From: Sphingobacterium alkalisoli
Lineage (GTDB): Bacteria > Bacteroidota > Bacteroidia > Sphingobacteriales > Sphingobacteriaceae
DNA: 64,000 bases
Assembly: GCF_005049105.1 (NCBI RefSeq)
Contig: NZ_SUKA01000006.1
Coordinates: 186,001-250,000, forward strand
Direction of reading: 5' to 3'
The notes under the pieces were generated by a model. That model was not told the DNA's origin and ran no database searches. It saw only the letters and a program-made list of their open reading frames with translations. The stretch's first letter is position 1; each line of letters starts with the position of its first letter. Position numbers and translations under genes: made by a program. This document shows, piece by piece, positions 39,035 through 47,594 of this stretch.

Positions 39035-40018
39035 TTAAAAAGACATTACTTTCGCAATTTCTAATAATTCTTCATTCAATTTGAATTCTCGATTATTTAA
39101 GGCCTGTTCTAATGGAGTGGTAATCATATCTATCCCTCTAATACCAACTGTAGCGCCCGAATTGCCTTTCAATAACTCTCTAACAGCGGTATAACCCATT
39201 CGCGTAGCTAACACACGATCAAAACTACTTGGTGATCCACCCCGTTGAAGATGCCCTAATATACTAACTTTTATGTCAAAATGATCAAATTTTTCTTGAA
39301 CATGCTTTGCAACGTTATATACTCCGCCATTTTTGTCTCCTTCTGCAATAATGACAATCATGGAGCTTTTATTACGTACTTCCGCTTGTTCGAGCAGCTC
39401 GATAAGCTCAGCAATAGCAGTTTCTTTTTCAGGTAACAGTATAGCTTCCGCACCACCACCTACGCCCGCTTGCAAGGCAATACAGCCCGAATCTCGCCCC
39501 ATTACTTCTACAAAAAAGACCCGGTTGTGCGAGGCTGCGGTATCTCGTATCTTATCTATGGCTTCAATTACGGTGTTGTTAGCCGTATCATACCCTAAGG
39601 TATAATCTGATCCGTATAGATCATTATCAATTGTTCCAGGTATACACATTACTGGGATATCATATTCCTGTGATAATATCTGTGCTCCAGTAAAGGTTCC
39701 GTCTCCCCCGATTGCGACTAAGGCGTCTATACCTTCTCTTTTTATATTTGCATAGGCTTTAGCTCTTCCTTCTTTGGTTTTGAAATCCAGACACCGGGCC
39801 GATTTTAGTATCGTTCCTCCTCTATTTATAATAGAACTTACAGCGTGACTAGTCATATCTGTAAACTCTGCGTCTATCATCCCTTGGTATCCATGATAAA
39901 TGCCTGTTACTTTTTTGTTTTCGTATAACGCAGTTCGTACAACTGATCGGATAGCTGCATTCATTCCAGGCGCATCCCCTCCAGATGTAAAAACACCTAT
40001 TCTATTAATTTCCTTCAC
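39035..40018 (-). CDS. pfkA: ATP-dependent 6-phosphofructokinase
   Basis: At 327 residues it matches bacterial ATP-PFK. GGDAPGMNAAIR (from residue 13) and GGDGTFTGA (from 104) bind nucleotide, and D131 in PGTIDNDLYGSD is the catalytic base. The glycine after GGD in the second motif favours ATP over pyrophosphate. It phosphorylates fructose 6-phosphate. First gene of the pfkA-BadF-like-gap set, it is divergent from a Nudix-type regulator with a palindrome in the spacer. Confidence 0.95.
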   Translation of the reverse strand: MKEINRIGVFTSGGDAPGMNAAIRSVVRTALYENKKVTGIYHGYQGMIDAEFTDMTSHAVSSIINRGGTILKSARCLDFKTKEGRAKAYANIKREGIDALVAIGGDGTFTGAQILSQEYDIPVMCIPGTIDNDLYGSDYTLGYDTANNTVIEAIDKIRDTAASHNRVFFVEVMGRDSGCIALQAGVGGGAEAILLPEKETAIAELIELLEQAEVRNKSSMIVIIAEGDKNGGVYNVAKHVQEKFDHFDIKVSILGHLQRGGSPSSFDRVLATRMGYTAVRELLKGNSGATVGIRGIDMITTPLEQALNNREFKLNEELLEIAKVMSF

Positions 40019-40044
40019 TATAATTTAGTTTAGCTCATACGAAT

Positions 40045-40067
40045 ATAGTGTGTATTTTTTACACTAT
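40045..40067. promoter_or_regulatory. Palindrome between pfkA and the Nudix regulator
   Basis: ATAGTGT (40045-40051) and ACACTAT (40061-40067) form a perfect 7-bp inverted repeat with a 9-base centre, 26 bp upstream of the pfkA start codon and in the divergent promoter region. It is a reasonable operator for the neighbouring regulator. Confidence 0.55.
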
Positions 40068-40169
40068 TAAATTTTTCTGCGATTTTTTTTGTTTATTATA
40101 CATTTTTTAAGCAATATTGCCAGTGTTTCTATTTACTTATCGATTTATTAATACTTAATTTTTAAGGGT

Positions 40170-40826
40170 TTGTTATCACATTTTACAGTTGACTGCGTAA
40201 TATATACCTTTCATGAAGCACAATTAAAAATATTGTTGACAGAAAGGAATGAATACCCTTATAAAGGGTGGTGGGCATTACCTGGATTTTTTGTTGAGAA
40301 GGACGAGGAAATGGAGGATGCTGTGAAGCGCATTTCTTACGAAAATACAGGACTTAAAGATATTTATTTAGAGCAATTGGCGGCATTTGCCGGCGTAAAA
40401 AGGCATCCCGAAGGACGAATCCTTACGGTCGCCTATGTTGCGTTGGTGCGTTATGAGAATGTGAAAAATAAAGTGAAGCCTGTTACATCTTATATGAAGC
40501 AAGCTAAATGGTATCCTATTAATCATTTACCGGATTTAGCCTTTGACCATCGAGAGATTATTGAACTAAGTGTAGAAAAATTAAAAAAACGTTTGTCCTA
40601 CTCATTGGCTCCTTTTGAATTACTTCCCGAGAAATTTACGTTAACACAGCTGCAACAAGTTTATGAAGCGCTTCTAGGGGAGACGCTCGACAAACGCAAT
40701 TTCAGAAAGAAAATGAATAATTTAGGTTATTTAAAGGAACTGGATGAATTTCAAACAGGCGTTTCTTACCGAGCCGCCCGGCTTTACAAATTAGATAGAC
40801 GGAAGTTTCAAAAGCTTGTTGATTAA
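40170..40826 (+). CDS. NrtR-like Nudix-domain transcriptional regulator
   Basis: The 218-residue protein has an N-terminal Nudix domain (about 5-140) and a C-terminal winged helix (about 145-215, FTLTQLQQVYEALLGETLDKRNFRKKM), the NrtR/AraR-like layout. The Nudix box is degenerate (KRISYENTGL where REUxEExGU is expected), so it probably senses a ligand instead of hydrolysing it. No ATG is available after the in-frame stop at 40149; translation seems to start at TTG 40170, with AAGGG close upstream. Divergent from the pfkA operon, it probably regulates glycolytic or sugar genes. Confidence 0.78.
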   Translation: MLSHFTVDCVIYTFHEAQLKILLTERNEYPYKGWWALPGFFVEKDEEMEDAVKRISYENTGLKDIYLEQLAAFAGVKRHPEGRILTVAYVALVRYENVKNKVKPVTSYMKQAKWYPINHLPDLAFDHREIIELSVEKLKKRLSYSLAPFELLPEKFTLTQLQQVYEALLGETLDKRNFRKKMNNLGYLKELDEFQTGVSYRAARLYKLDRRKFQKLVD

Positions 40827-40957
40827 ATTATTTTAGAAATAGGCTTCTTCTTATTGAAGCATTTCCATATCGTCTTTCGTTATATCACGCAAAGACTTGC
40901 ATTGTCATTGCAATGTTTTTTTTAAAGCATCTTTCTTTATATTTATCATACATTTTA

Positions 40958-40965
40958 TATTTTTG
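40958..40965 (+). promoter_or_regulatory. Possible -7 element for the tetR-efflux operon
   Basis: TATTTTTG fits TAnnTTTG and lies 46 bp before the tetR start codon. The -33 position has only T-rich sequence with no clear TTTG. Confidence 0.35.
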
Positions 40966-41011
40966 AACAATTTCTAGAAAAAGTCAGAAATAAAAAAGGA
41001 GAGATTGGTAA

Positions 41012-41611
41012 ATGGATAATCGTAAAGAGGAGATTGTTGAGGCTGCGATAAAACGCTTTTCGCATTATGGTTTTAATAAGACCACCATGAATGAAATAGC
41101 GGAAGATTTGCGAATTACGAAGGCAAATTTGTATTACTACTATCCTGATAAAAACGCTTTAATTAAAGATGTTTTGTCCGCTATTGCGCAGGAAGCAAAC
41201 CAATGTGAGTGTGCGATAATAGGTAAGTATGATAATAATTTACTGGAGACCTTGTTTGCTTTGTTGGAATTAAGGGCAAGTTATATTCGGAAGTATTATG
41301 TGTTGCACCTCAGTGAAAACTTAGAGTGGATAAAGGGGTTAGAGCTGACAGATGTTTTAATAGAATTCCACAAACGTGATATATCGAATATTAAAAATTT
41401 ATTAACGAAAGCAATAGCCGCTGGAGAAGTAAAGATAATCGATGTTGAGTGTGCGAGTCTGTGTTTTGTGGAAATTGTGCGTGGATTGGGTATCATGCAC
41501 AATATTGCGGATATCGTGACAGGACTCCCGAATGTAAATAAGGTGGATAAAATTTTAGTGAGCCAAAAAAAGGCTACGCAGTTTATATTTGAAGGAAAAA
41601 TAGTTAGTTAG
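41012..41611 (+). CDS. TetR/AcrR-family transcriptional regulator
   Basis: The 199-residue protein has an N-terminal TetR helix-turn-helix (EEIVEAAIKRF, then GFNKTTMNEIAEDLRITKAN and LYYYYPDK, residues about 4-50) and a variable ligand-binding C-terminal domain. It lies 4 bp upstream of the tolC-like gene, so it is the first gene of the efflux operon and probably controls it by autoregulation. The inducer is unknown. Confidence 0.9.
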   Translation: MDNRKEEIVEAAIKRFSHYGFNKTTMNEIAEDLRITKANLYYYYPDKNALIKDVLSAIAQEANQCECAIIGKYDNNLLETLFALLELRASYIRKYYVLHLSENLEWIKGLELTDVLIEFHKRDISNIKNLLTKAIAAGEVKIIDVECASLCFVEIVRGLGIMHNIADIVTGLPNVNKVDKILVSQKKATQFIFEGKIVS

Positions 41612-41615
41612 AATA

Positions 41616-42959
41616 ATGAAAATGATAAAAACAATTACAGTGTTACTGTGCAGCATTTTTGCTGGTAATTATTTGTATGCGCAACAAGTTTTGACGCTCC
41701 AGGAGGTTGTCAAATTTGCGCTTGAAAATAAGGCGGAGGCTAAAAAATCCAGACTGGAACTGGAAAATGCACAATATCAAATTGACGAGGTACGAGCAGG
41801 TGCTTTACCGCAGATTACAGGGGCTGGAACTTTGACTTACAATCCGATGTTGCAACAAAGTGCTTTGCCTGGTGAGCTTTTAGGCCGTCCTGGGGAGACT
41901 ATAATGGTTGCATTTGGACAAAAGTGGCAATCAAATGCGACATTAACAGTTAATCAGAAGATTTTTGACCAGTCACTTTTTACGGGGTTAAAGGCAGCTA
42001 GAACAACTAAAGAGTTTTATGTTATAAATAATCAGCTTACAGAAGAACAGTTGATCGAAAAAGTAGCTAATGCGTATTATGAGGTTTTTCAATCGACCTT
42101 GCAACTACAGACTATTCAAAATAATTTAGACAATACGACTAAAACGCATAAGGTAATCAGTGGGTTAGTAGAAGCAGGCTTAGCAAAAAAAATAGATTTG
42201 GACCGTATATCGGTTAATATAAATAATTTGGAAGCTCAAAAACAGCAGGTTATTAATAGCAATCAGTTAAGGGAAAATGCACTTAAGTTTGCGATCGGGA
42301 TGGATATTTCACAAGATATTGAGTTGCCAAAAGAAACTTTTGATGTTAATTCAAAAATATTACAAACAGAATCTAATTTATCCAATCGTACAGAGGTATT
42401 ACTACTTCAAAAGCAAACAGAATTACTTGATTTAAATAAAAAGTCGATTGTTGCCGGATATTATCCTTCTTTATCGTTTACTGGTAATCTTGGCTATTTG
42501 GGAATGGGGGACACCTTTCCTATATTTTCAAGTAACAGTGGTGTACAATGGGCAGGATTTTCTGGTTTGGGACTCAACCTTTCGATTCCAATCTTCAACG
42601 GTGGCGCTACAAAGTCGCGCGTAAATCAGGCTAACATTCAAATTAGACAATTGCAAGTTGACATGGAGGATACGAAACTAGGATTAAATCTAGCACACGA
42701 AAATGCAAAATCACAGATTAAAAATAGTTTATTGACCATCAATTCAAATAGATTAAATGTTAATTTAGCGAAGGAAGTTTTGGATAATACAGAGAACAAC
42801 TATCGGAATGGGTTAGCGACCCTAACCGAATTATTGGATGCAGAAACTGCCTATGCCGAGGCACAAAATAATTTAAACACGTCGCTGTTAAATTATAAAG
42901 TTGCAGAAGTACAACTTATCAAATCAAACGGAAATTTAAAATCATTGGTAAGCGAGTAA
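41616..42959 (+). CDS. TolC-family outer-membrane efflux protein
   Basis: At 447 residues with a signal peptide (cleavage near YAQQ), it has the two long coiled-coil OEP repeats of TolC proteins (LQEVVKFALENKAEAKKSRL at the N-terminus; NYRNGLATLTELLDAETAYA near the C-terminus). It forms the outer-membrane channel for the adaptor and pump encoded next. Spacing to tetR is 4 bp. Confidence 0.93.
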   Translation: MKMIKTITVLLCSIFAGNYLYAQQVLTLQEVVKFALENKAEAKKSRLELENAQYQIDEVRAGALPQITGAGTLTYNPMLQQSALPGELLGRPGETIMVAFGQKWQSNATLTVNQKIFDQSLFTGLKAARTTKEFYVINNQLTEEQLIEKVANAYYEVFQSTLQLQTIQNNLDNTTKTHKVISGLVEAGLAKKIDLDRISVNINNLEAQKQQVINSNQLRENALKFAIGMDISQDIELPKETFDVNSKILQTESNLSNRTEVLLLQKQTELLDLNKKSIVAGYYPSLSFTGNLGYLGMGDTFPIFSSNSGVQWAGFSGLGLNLSIPIFNGGATKSRVNQANIQIRQLQVDMEDTKLGLNLAHENAKSQIKNSLLTINSNRLNVNLAKEVLDNTENNYRNGLATLTELLDAETAYAEAQNNLNTSLLNYKVAEVQLIKSNGNLKSLVSE

Positions 42960-43033
42960 CCAACATTTAAAAAAGTACAATGCATTCATGAATGCGATTA
43001 AAATAGAAACTATCAAAGAATAATTATTTACAT

Positions 43034-44092
43034 ATGAAACGTGCAATTATTACTGTAATTATTATCGCTGCTGTGTTAGCAGGAATTTTTTACATATTGA
43101 ATAAAAACAAAGCTAAAAATGAACAGGAAACACAAGAAGCAGCTGTTACAAATGCTACTGTCGCAGTACGTGTTGATACCGCGCGCAAGCAGTTGGTAGA
43201 TTTAGCTTATTTAGCCAATGGAACTTTTATGCCTAAGCAGGAAGTAACTGTGTCTGCGGAAGCAGCAGGTCGGGTAGTACGTGTATTGGTGGACGAAGGT
43301 TCACGCGTAAGTGCAGGTCAGACCTTGGCTATTGTAGAGGGGGATAAATTAAATGTATCTGTAGCCAATGCACAGGCCGTCTTTAACAATGCACAAGCTG
43401 ATGTGCAACGTTTTGAGAGCGCATATGCAACAGGCGGTGTGACCAAACAGCAATTGGATCAAACAAAACTGCAATTCGAAAATGCAAAAAATAATCTTCA
43501 ATCTGCGAAATTGACCGCAGGGGATGTCACAATTAAAACTTCTGTTTCCGGTATTGTAAATTCCCGGAAGATTGAACCAGGAACTTATCTAAATGTAGGT
43601 GCTCCTGCATTCGATATCGTTAATGTAAGTACACTGAAATTACGTGTAAATGTCGACGAAAAGAATGTCGCAACGCTGAAAGTTGGACAGACTGTGGATG
43701 TGACTGCTAGCGTTTATTCTGATAAAAAATTTACAGGCAAAATTACATTTATCGCACCTAAATCAGATGGTGGCTTAAATTTTCCTGTCGAGATCGAAAT
43801 TGCGAATAATGCCGACAACGATTTACGGGCGGGAATGTATGGCACAGCAAGCTTTGGAAGCAAAAACAGCGCAGATATTCTTGTAATACCTAGAACAGCA
43901 TTTGTTGGTAGCGTAAGCGATAATAAAGTGTTTGTCGTTAAGGGTGATAAGGCTGTCGCTACAGAAGTGGTTTCGGGTCGTAATTTTGGAAATTTTATAG
44001 AGGTGATAAGCGGCGTCAATGATGGCGATCAAGTGATCGTATCGGGGCAGATTAACTTGTTTGATCAGACGCCTATTACCATTATTAAATAA
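43034..44092 (+). CDS. RND efflux periplasmic adaptor (membrane fusion protein)
   Basis: The 352-residue protein has an N-terminal membrane anchor (about 4-21), a lipoyl/barrel-sandwich domain split by a coiled-coil hairpin (VSAEAAGRVVRVLVDEGSRV and SGIVNSRKIEPGTYLNVGAP), a beta-barrel and a membrane-proximal domain. It links the TolC-like channel to the RND pump. It follows tolC by 74 bp. Confidence 0.93.
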   Translation: MKRAIITVIIIAAVLAGIFYILNKNKAKNEQETQEAAVTNATVAVRVDTARKQLVDLAYLANGTFMPKQEVTVSAEAAGRVVRVLVDEGSRVSAGQTLAIVEGDKLNVSVANAQAVFNNAQADVQRFESAYATGGVTKQQLDQTKLQFENAKNNLQSAKLTAGDVTIKTSVSGIVNSRKIEPGTYLNVGAPAFDIVNVSTLKLRVNVDEKNVATLKVGQTVDVTASVYSDKKFTGKITFIAPKSDGGLNFPVEIEIANNADNDLRAGMYGTASFGSKNSADILVIPRTAFVGSVSDNKVFVVKGDKAVATEVVSGRNFGNFIEVISGVNDGDQVIVSGQINLFDQTPITIIK

Positions 44093-44152
44093 ATAATAAA
44101 GAACTAAAGCTGAGTACATGAAACCATCACGATTATTCAAATCACCCGCAGT

Positions 44153-44184
44153 GGGATGAATAATATGATAGCTTCATCCCTTTT
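44153..44184 (+). terminator. Hairpin between adaptor and pump genes
   Basis: A perfect 8-bp stem, GGGATGAA with TTCATCCC, has a 12-base loop and is followed by TTTT. It could be a weak terminator or an mRNA processing/stability site that sets adaptor-to-pump stoichiometry. Confidence 0.5.
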
Positions 44185-44202
44185 CAAAAACAAATTATAC
44201 AG

Positions 44203-47200
44203 ATGAAAATTGCAGAAATATCAATAAAACGACCGAGTTTGATCATTGTGATGTTTATCATTTTGACACTTGGCGGTTTATTCTCTTACAGCCAGTTGGG
44301 ATATGAGTTGATTCCCAAGTTTGATATCAACGTGATTACCATCCAGACGGTATATCCGGGAGCCTCACCTACAGAAATAGAGAATACGGTTACCAAGAAA
44401 ATCGAAGATGCCGTCTCCTCTTTGGAGATGGTAAAGAAAATCGAATCGACCTCTTTAGAGAACGTGTCTATCGTTATGGTTACTCTTAATGATGGGGCAG
44501 ATGTGAATTTCTTGTTGACGGATGCGCAACGTAAAATCAACTCTATTTCGAATGATTTACCAGACGATGTTGACCCTCCAACATTAAATAAGTTTTCGTT
44601 AGATGATATAGCGATTATGAGTTTAGCGGTAACGTCTAACTTGAGTGAAAAAGAACTATACGACCTATTGGATACGAAAATACAGCCTGTTTTTGCCCGT
44701 GTAAATGGGGTTGCTAAGGTTGATATGATCGGGGGAGAAGAACGGGAGATTCAGGTAAGGGTAGATCCTGAGCGGTTAGAAGGTTACGGATTATCCATTA
44801 CCCAGATACAACAGGTAATCGCGTCATCCAATTTGGATTTCCCGACGGGAAGTGTGTCTTCCCGCGAAAAGCGCACGACTATTCGTCTGGCTGGTAAAGT
44901 GGAGTCCATTGATGAATTAAGGAATTTACCACTAACTACTTCTACAGGAGCAACTGTGTTTTTACGTGATGTAGCGGATATACAAGATGGTATTGCTGAT
45001 ATTGAAAAAATTGCACGTTTAGATCGCCAAAACACGATACTATTACAGGTGTTTAAGCAATCCGATGCCAATGCCGTGGCGGTTTCTGAATCAGTAAAAA
45101 ACACAATTTCAGAAGTAGAAAACGATTACAAGGATAATAATATCAAAGTTTTGGTAGCAAATGATTCAAGTGAATACACCTTGAATGCGGCTAACCATGT
45201 GATGAAAGATTTGGTACTAGCCATCGTTCTTGTAGGCTTTATCATGCTTTTCTTTCTCCATAGCTTACGCAATGCAGCGTTTACGATGGTAGCAATACCG
45301 TTGTCATTGATTGCAACTTTTATCGGAATGTTTTTGATGGGCTATACGCTCAACTTGATGTCTTTGCTAGGGCTTTCCCTAGTAGTAGGTATTTTGGTGG
45401 ATGATGCCATTGTGGTTATTGAGAATATACATAGACACATGGAAATGGGCAAGAATAGGGTGCGTGCGGCTTATGACGGCGCTAAAGAGATCGGTTTTAC
45501 AGTCTCTGCCATTACCTTAGTTATTGTGGTCGTATTCTTACCAATTGCCATGTCAACGGGGTTGGTAGCTAATATCTTGGCTCAATTCTGTGTGACAGTT
45601 ATTATTTCAACGTTGTTGTCGTTATTGGTTTCTTTTACTGTTGTTCCCTGGTTGTATTCTCGGTTTGGAAGGTTAGAACATGTTAATCCTAAGTCTTTCT
45701 TTGGTGGAATAATTGTAAGCTTTGAAAGAGGACTAACGAAATTTACCAATTGGGTATCTAATGTTCTGAAATGGTCTCTCCGCACGAGAGTGAACAAGGT
45801 ATTAACCCTTCTTTTGGCGGTTGTTTTATTCTTTGGTTCCATTATGTTAGTTGGAATGGGGTATATTGGATCTGACTTCTTTCCGGCGAATGATAAAGGC
45901 GAATTTCTCGTGCAGTTTGAGTTAGAAAAAGATGCCTCTTTAGAAACGACAAATTTACTAACCCAGCGGGCAGAACATTTTATTGCAGCTAAGCCGGAGA
46001 TCAAACGTTTAATTACCTCGGTAGGACAGTCCAGCGACGGTGGTTTTTCGGGAATAGCAGGTTCTCGGTATAAATCCGAAATTCACGTGATTATGAAGGA
46101 TGAATACATTGGAATAGAAAATTCGAAAGTGTATTCCGCAAAATTGAAGCGTGAGTTAGAAAATGAACTGATCGGAGCGAAAGTCAAAACGGTGAATATG
46201 GGATTAATGGGAGCGGAGGAGGCTCCGATAAAACTGACCATTATCGGGGCGTCGCCGGAGGATGCATTGGAATTTGCAAACAAAGCATTGGATCTACTAA
46301 GAGATGTACCAGGTTCTTCTCAACTGAAATTGTCTTCGGAAGATGGTAACCCGGAAATTAATGTGAAAGTAGACCGCGAGAAGATGACTTCCTTAGGCCT
46401 GAATGTGGCGACCGTAGGTATGACGATGCAGACTGCTTTTTCGGGAAATACAGATAATAAATTCCGTGCAGGAGATAACGAGTATGATATCAATATTCAA
46501 TTTGATGATAAAGGTCGTACAGGGATAGATGATGTGCGGGCGCTTAAATTTGTTAACAATCAAGGTGCCACCATTTCATTGGAACAATTTGCGGAGGTAG
46601 GTTATGGATCAGGTCCTTCTTTATTGGAGCGTCGTGACAAATCGCCAGCTGTATCTGTACAGGGCCAAGTGATTGGTCGTCCTGCGGGTACTGTAGCGCA
46701 GGAATGGGAAGAAAAGTTCAAGGAGTTAGAACGTAAGCCCGGCGTTTCGTATGTATGGGGAGGTAATATGGAAAATCAATCTGAAGGATTTGGTACGTTG
46801 GGTATTGCCCTATTGGCGTCCATTATTTTGGTGTACTTGGTTATGGTATCTTTATATGATAACTTTGTAACTCCATTTGTCGTATTATTCTCCATACCAT
46901 TGTCTTTTATCGGAGCTTTATTGTTGTTGGCATTGACGAATCAGTCGTTGAACATCTTTACTATATTGGGTATCATCATGTTGATTGGTTTGGTGGCGAA
47001 GAATGCGATTTTACTGGTCGATTTCGCTAACCACAGAAAAGATGCTGGTGATAATACACATGATGCGTTAGTCGCTGCTAACCATGCTCGTCTTCGTCCA
47101 ATCTTAATGACAACCATCGCCATGGTATTCGGGATGATTCCTATTGCAATGGCTACAGGTGGTATCGCAGATACAAACAGAGGTCTGGCTATTGTTATTA

Positions 47201-47379
47201 TCGGTGGACTGTTGTCCTCGTTATTACTGACACTCGTTGTTGTCCCTGTCGTATATTCTATTTTTGACAGTTTGGGAAGACGCTTTGGAAAGAAAGAAAA
47301 AACGAACTATGAAGAACTTATAGTTGCCGATTACGAAGAAAATAAAGACTACGTAGATGAAATGGCGGTGAAGCATTAA
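44203..47379 (+). CDS. RND-family efflux permease (AcrB/HAE1 type)
   Basis: This 1058-residue protein has the standard RND size and topology: a first membrane helix at the N-terminus, a large periplasmic loop, six-helix blocks and a second loop. The proton-relay helix has the paired aspartates in LVVGILVDDAIVVIENIHR. It exports small hydrophobic compounds across the envelope together with the adaptor and TolC-like protein encoded upstream. Substrate range is unknown. It is the last gene of the operon and is followed by a strong bidirectional terminator. Confidence 0.95.
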   Translation: MKIAEISIKRPSLIIVMFIILTLGGLFSYSQLGYELIPKFDINVITIQTVYPGASPTEIENTVTKKIEDAVSSLEMVKKIESTSLENVSIVMVTLNDGADVNFLLTDAQRKINSISNDLPDDVDPPTLNKFSLDDIAIMSLAVTSNLSEKELYDLLDTKIQPVFARVNGVAKVDMIGGEEREIQVRVDPERLEGYGLSITQIQQVIASSNLDFPTGSVSSREKRTTIRLAGKVESIDELRNLPLTTSTGATVFLRDVADIQDGIADIEKIARLDRQNTILLQVFKQSDANAVAVSESVKNTISEVENDYKDNNIKVLVANDSSEYTLNAANHVMKDLVLAIVLVGFIMLFFLHSLRNAAFTMVAIPLSLIATFIGMFLMGYTLNLMSLLGLSLVVGILVDDAIVVIENIHRHMEMGKNRVRAAYDGAKEIGFTVSAITLVIVVVFLPIAMSTGLVANILAQFCVTVIISTLLSLLVSFTVVPWLYSRFGRLEHVNPKSFFGGIIVSFERGLTKFTNWVSNVLKWSLRTRVNKVLTLLLAVVLFFGSIMLVGMGYIGSDFFPANDKGEFLVQFELEKDASLETTNLLTQRAEHFIAAKPEIKRLITSVGQSSDGGFSGIAGSRYKSEIHVIMKDEYIGIENSKVYSAKLKRELENELIGAKVKTVNMGLMGAEEAPIKLTIIGASPEDALEFANKALDLLRDVPGSSQLKLSSEDGNPEINVKVDREKMTSLGLNVATVGMTMQTAFSGNTDNKFRAGDNEYDINIQFDDKGRTGIDDVRALKFVNNQGATISLEQFAEVGYGSGPSLLERRDKSPAVSVQGQVIGRPAGTVAQEWEEKFKELERKPGVSYVWGGNMENQSEGFGTLGIALLASIILVYLVMVSLYDNFVTPFVVLFSIPLSFIGALLLLALTNQSLNIFTILGIIMLIGLVAKNAILLVDFANHRKDAGDNTHDALVAANHARLRPILMTTIAMVFGMIPIAMATGGIADTNRGLAIVIIGGLLSSLLLTLVVVPVVYSIFDSLGRRFGKKEKTNYEELIVADYEENKDYVDEMAVKH

Positions 47380-47397
47380 TCGTTATTAAATCATAAA

Positions 47398-47435
47398 ACA
47401 AAAAATCCCGGGACGATAGTCCCGGGATTTTTTGT
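47398..47435. terminator. Bidirectional intrinsic terminator
   Basis: A perfect 17-bp stem with a GATA loop (core ATCCCGGGAC) is flanked by A and T runs. It lies between the convergent efflux operon and purL. Confidence 0.93.
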
Positions 47436-47438
47436 TAC

Positions 47439-47545
47439 AAAAAAACGCGTCAATTGCGAGAAAGAATGACGACCGCCGAAGGCAGGTGCGAAGTAAACCA
47501 ATCTTTTAAGATCGCATCATCTTCATACCTCAGGTCAGCGATGAC
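47439..47545. repeat. Possible degenerate intergenic palindromic repeat
   Basis: The ends (GCGTCAATTGCGAG and GCGATGACG) are imperfectly complementary, and two small hairpins (ACCGCC-GAA-GGCAGGT and ATCTT-TTA-AGAT) lie inside. It resembles the dispersed GTCATTGCGAG-type repeats of many bacterial genomes. No second copy occurs in this window, so the call is tentative. Confidence 0.4.
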
Positions 47546-47594
47546 GGTCTCGGTTCGACGATGTTGTATTTTTGAGACACTCTCATATTGCGTC

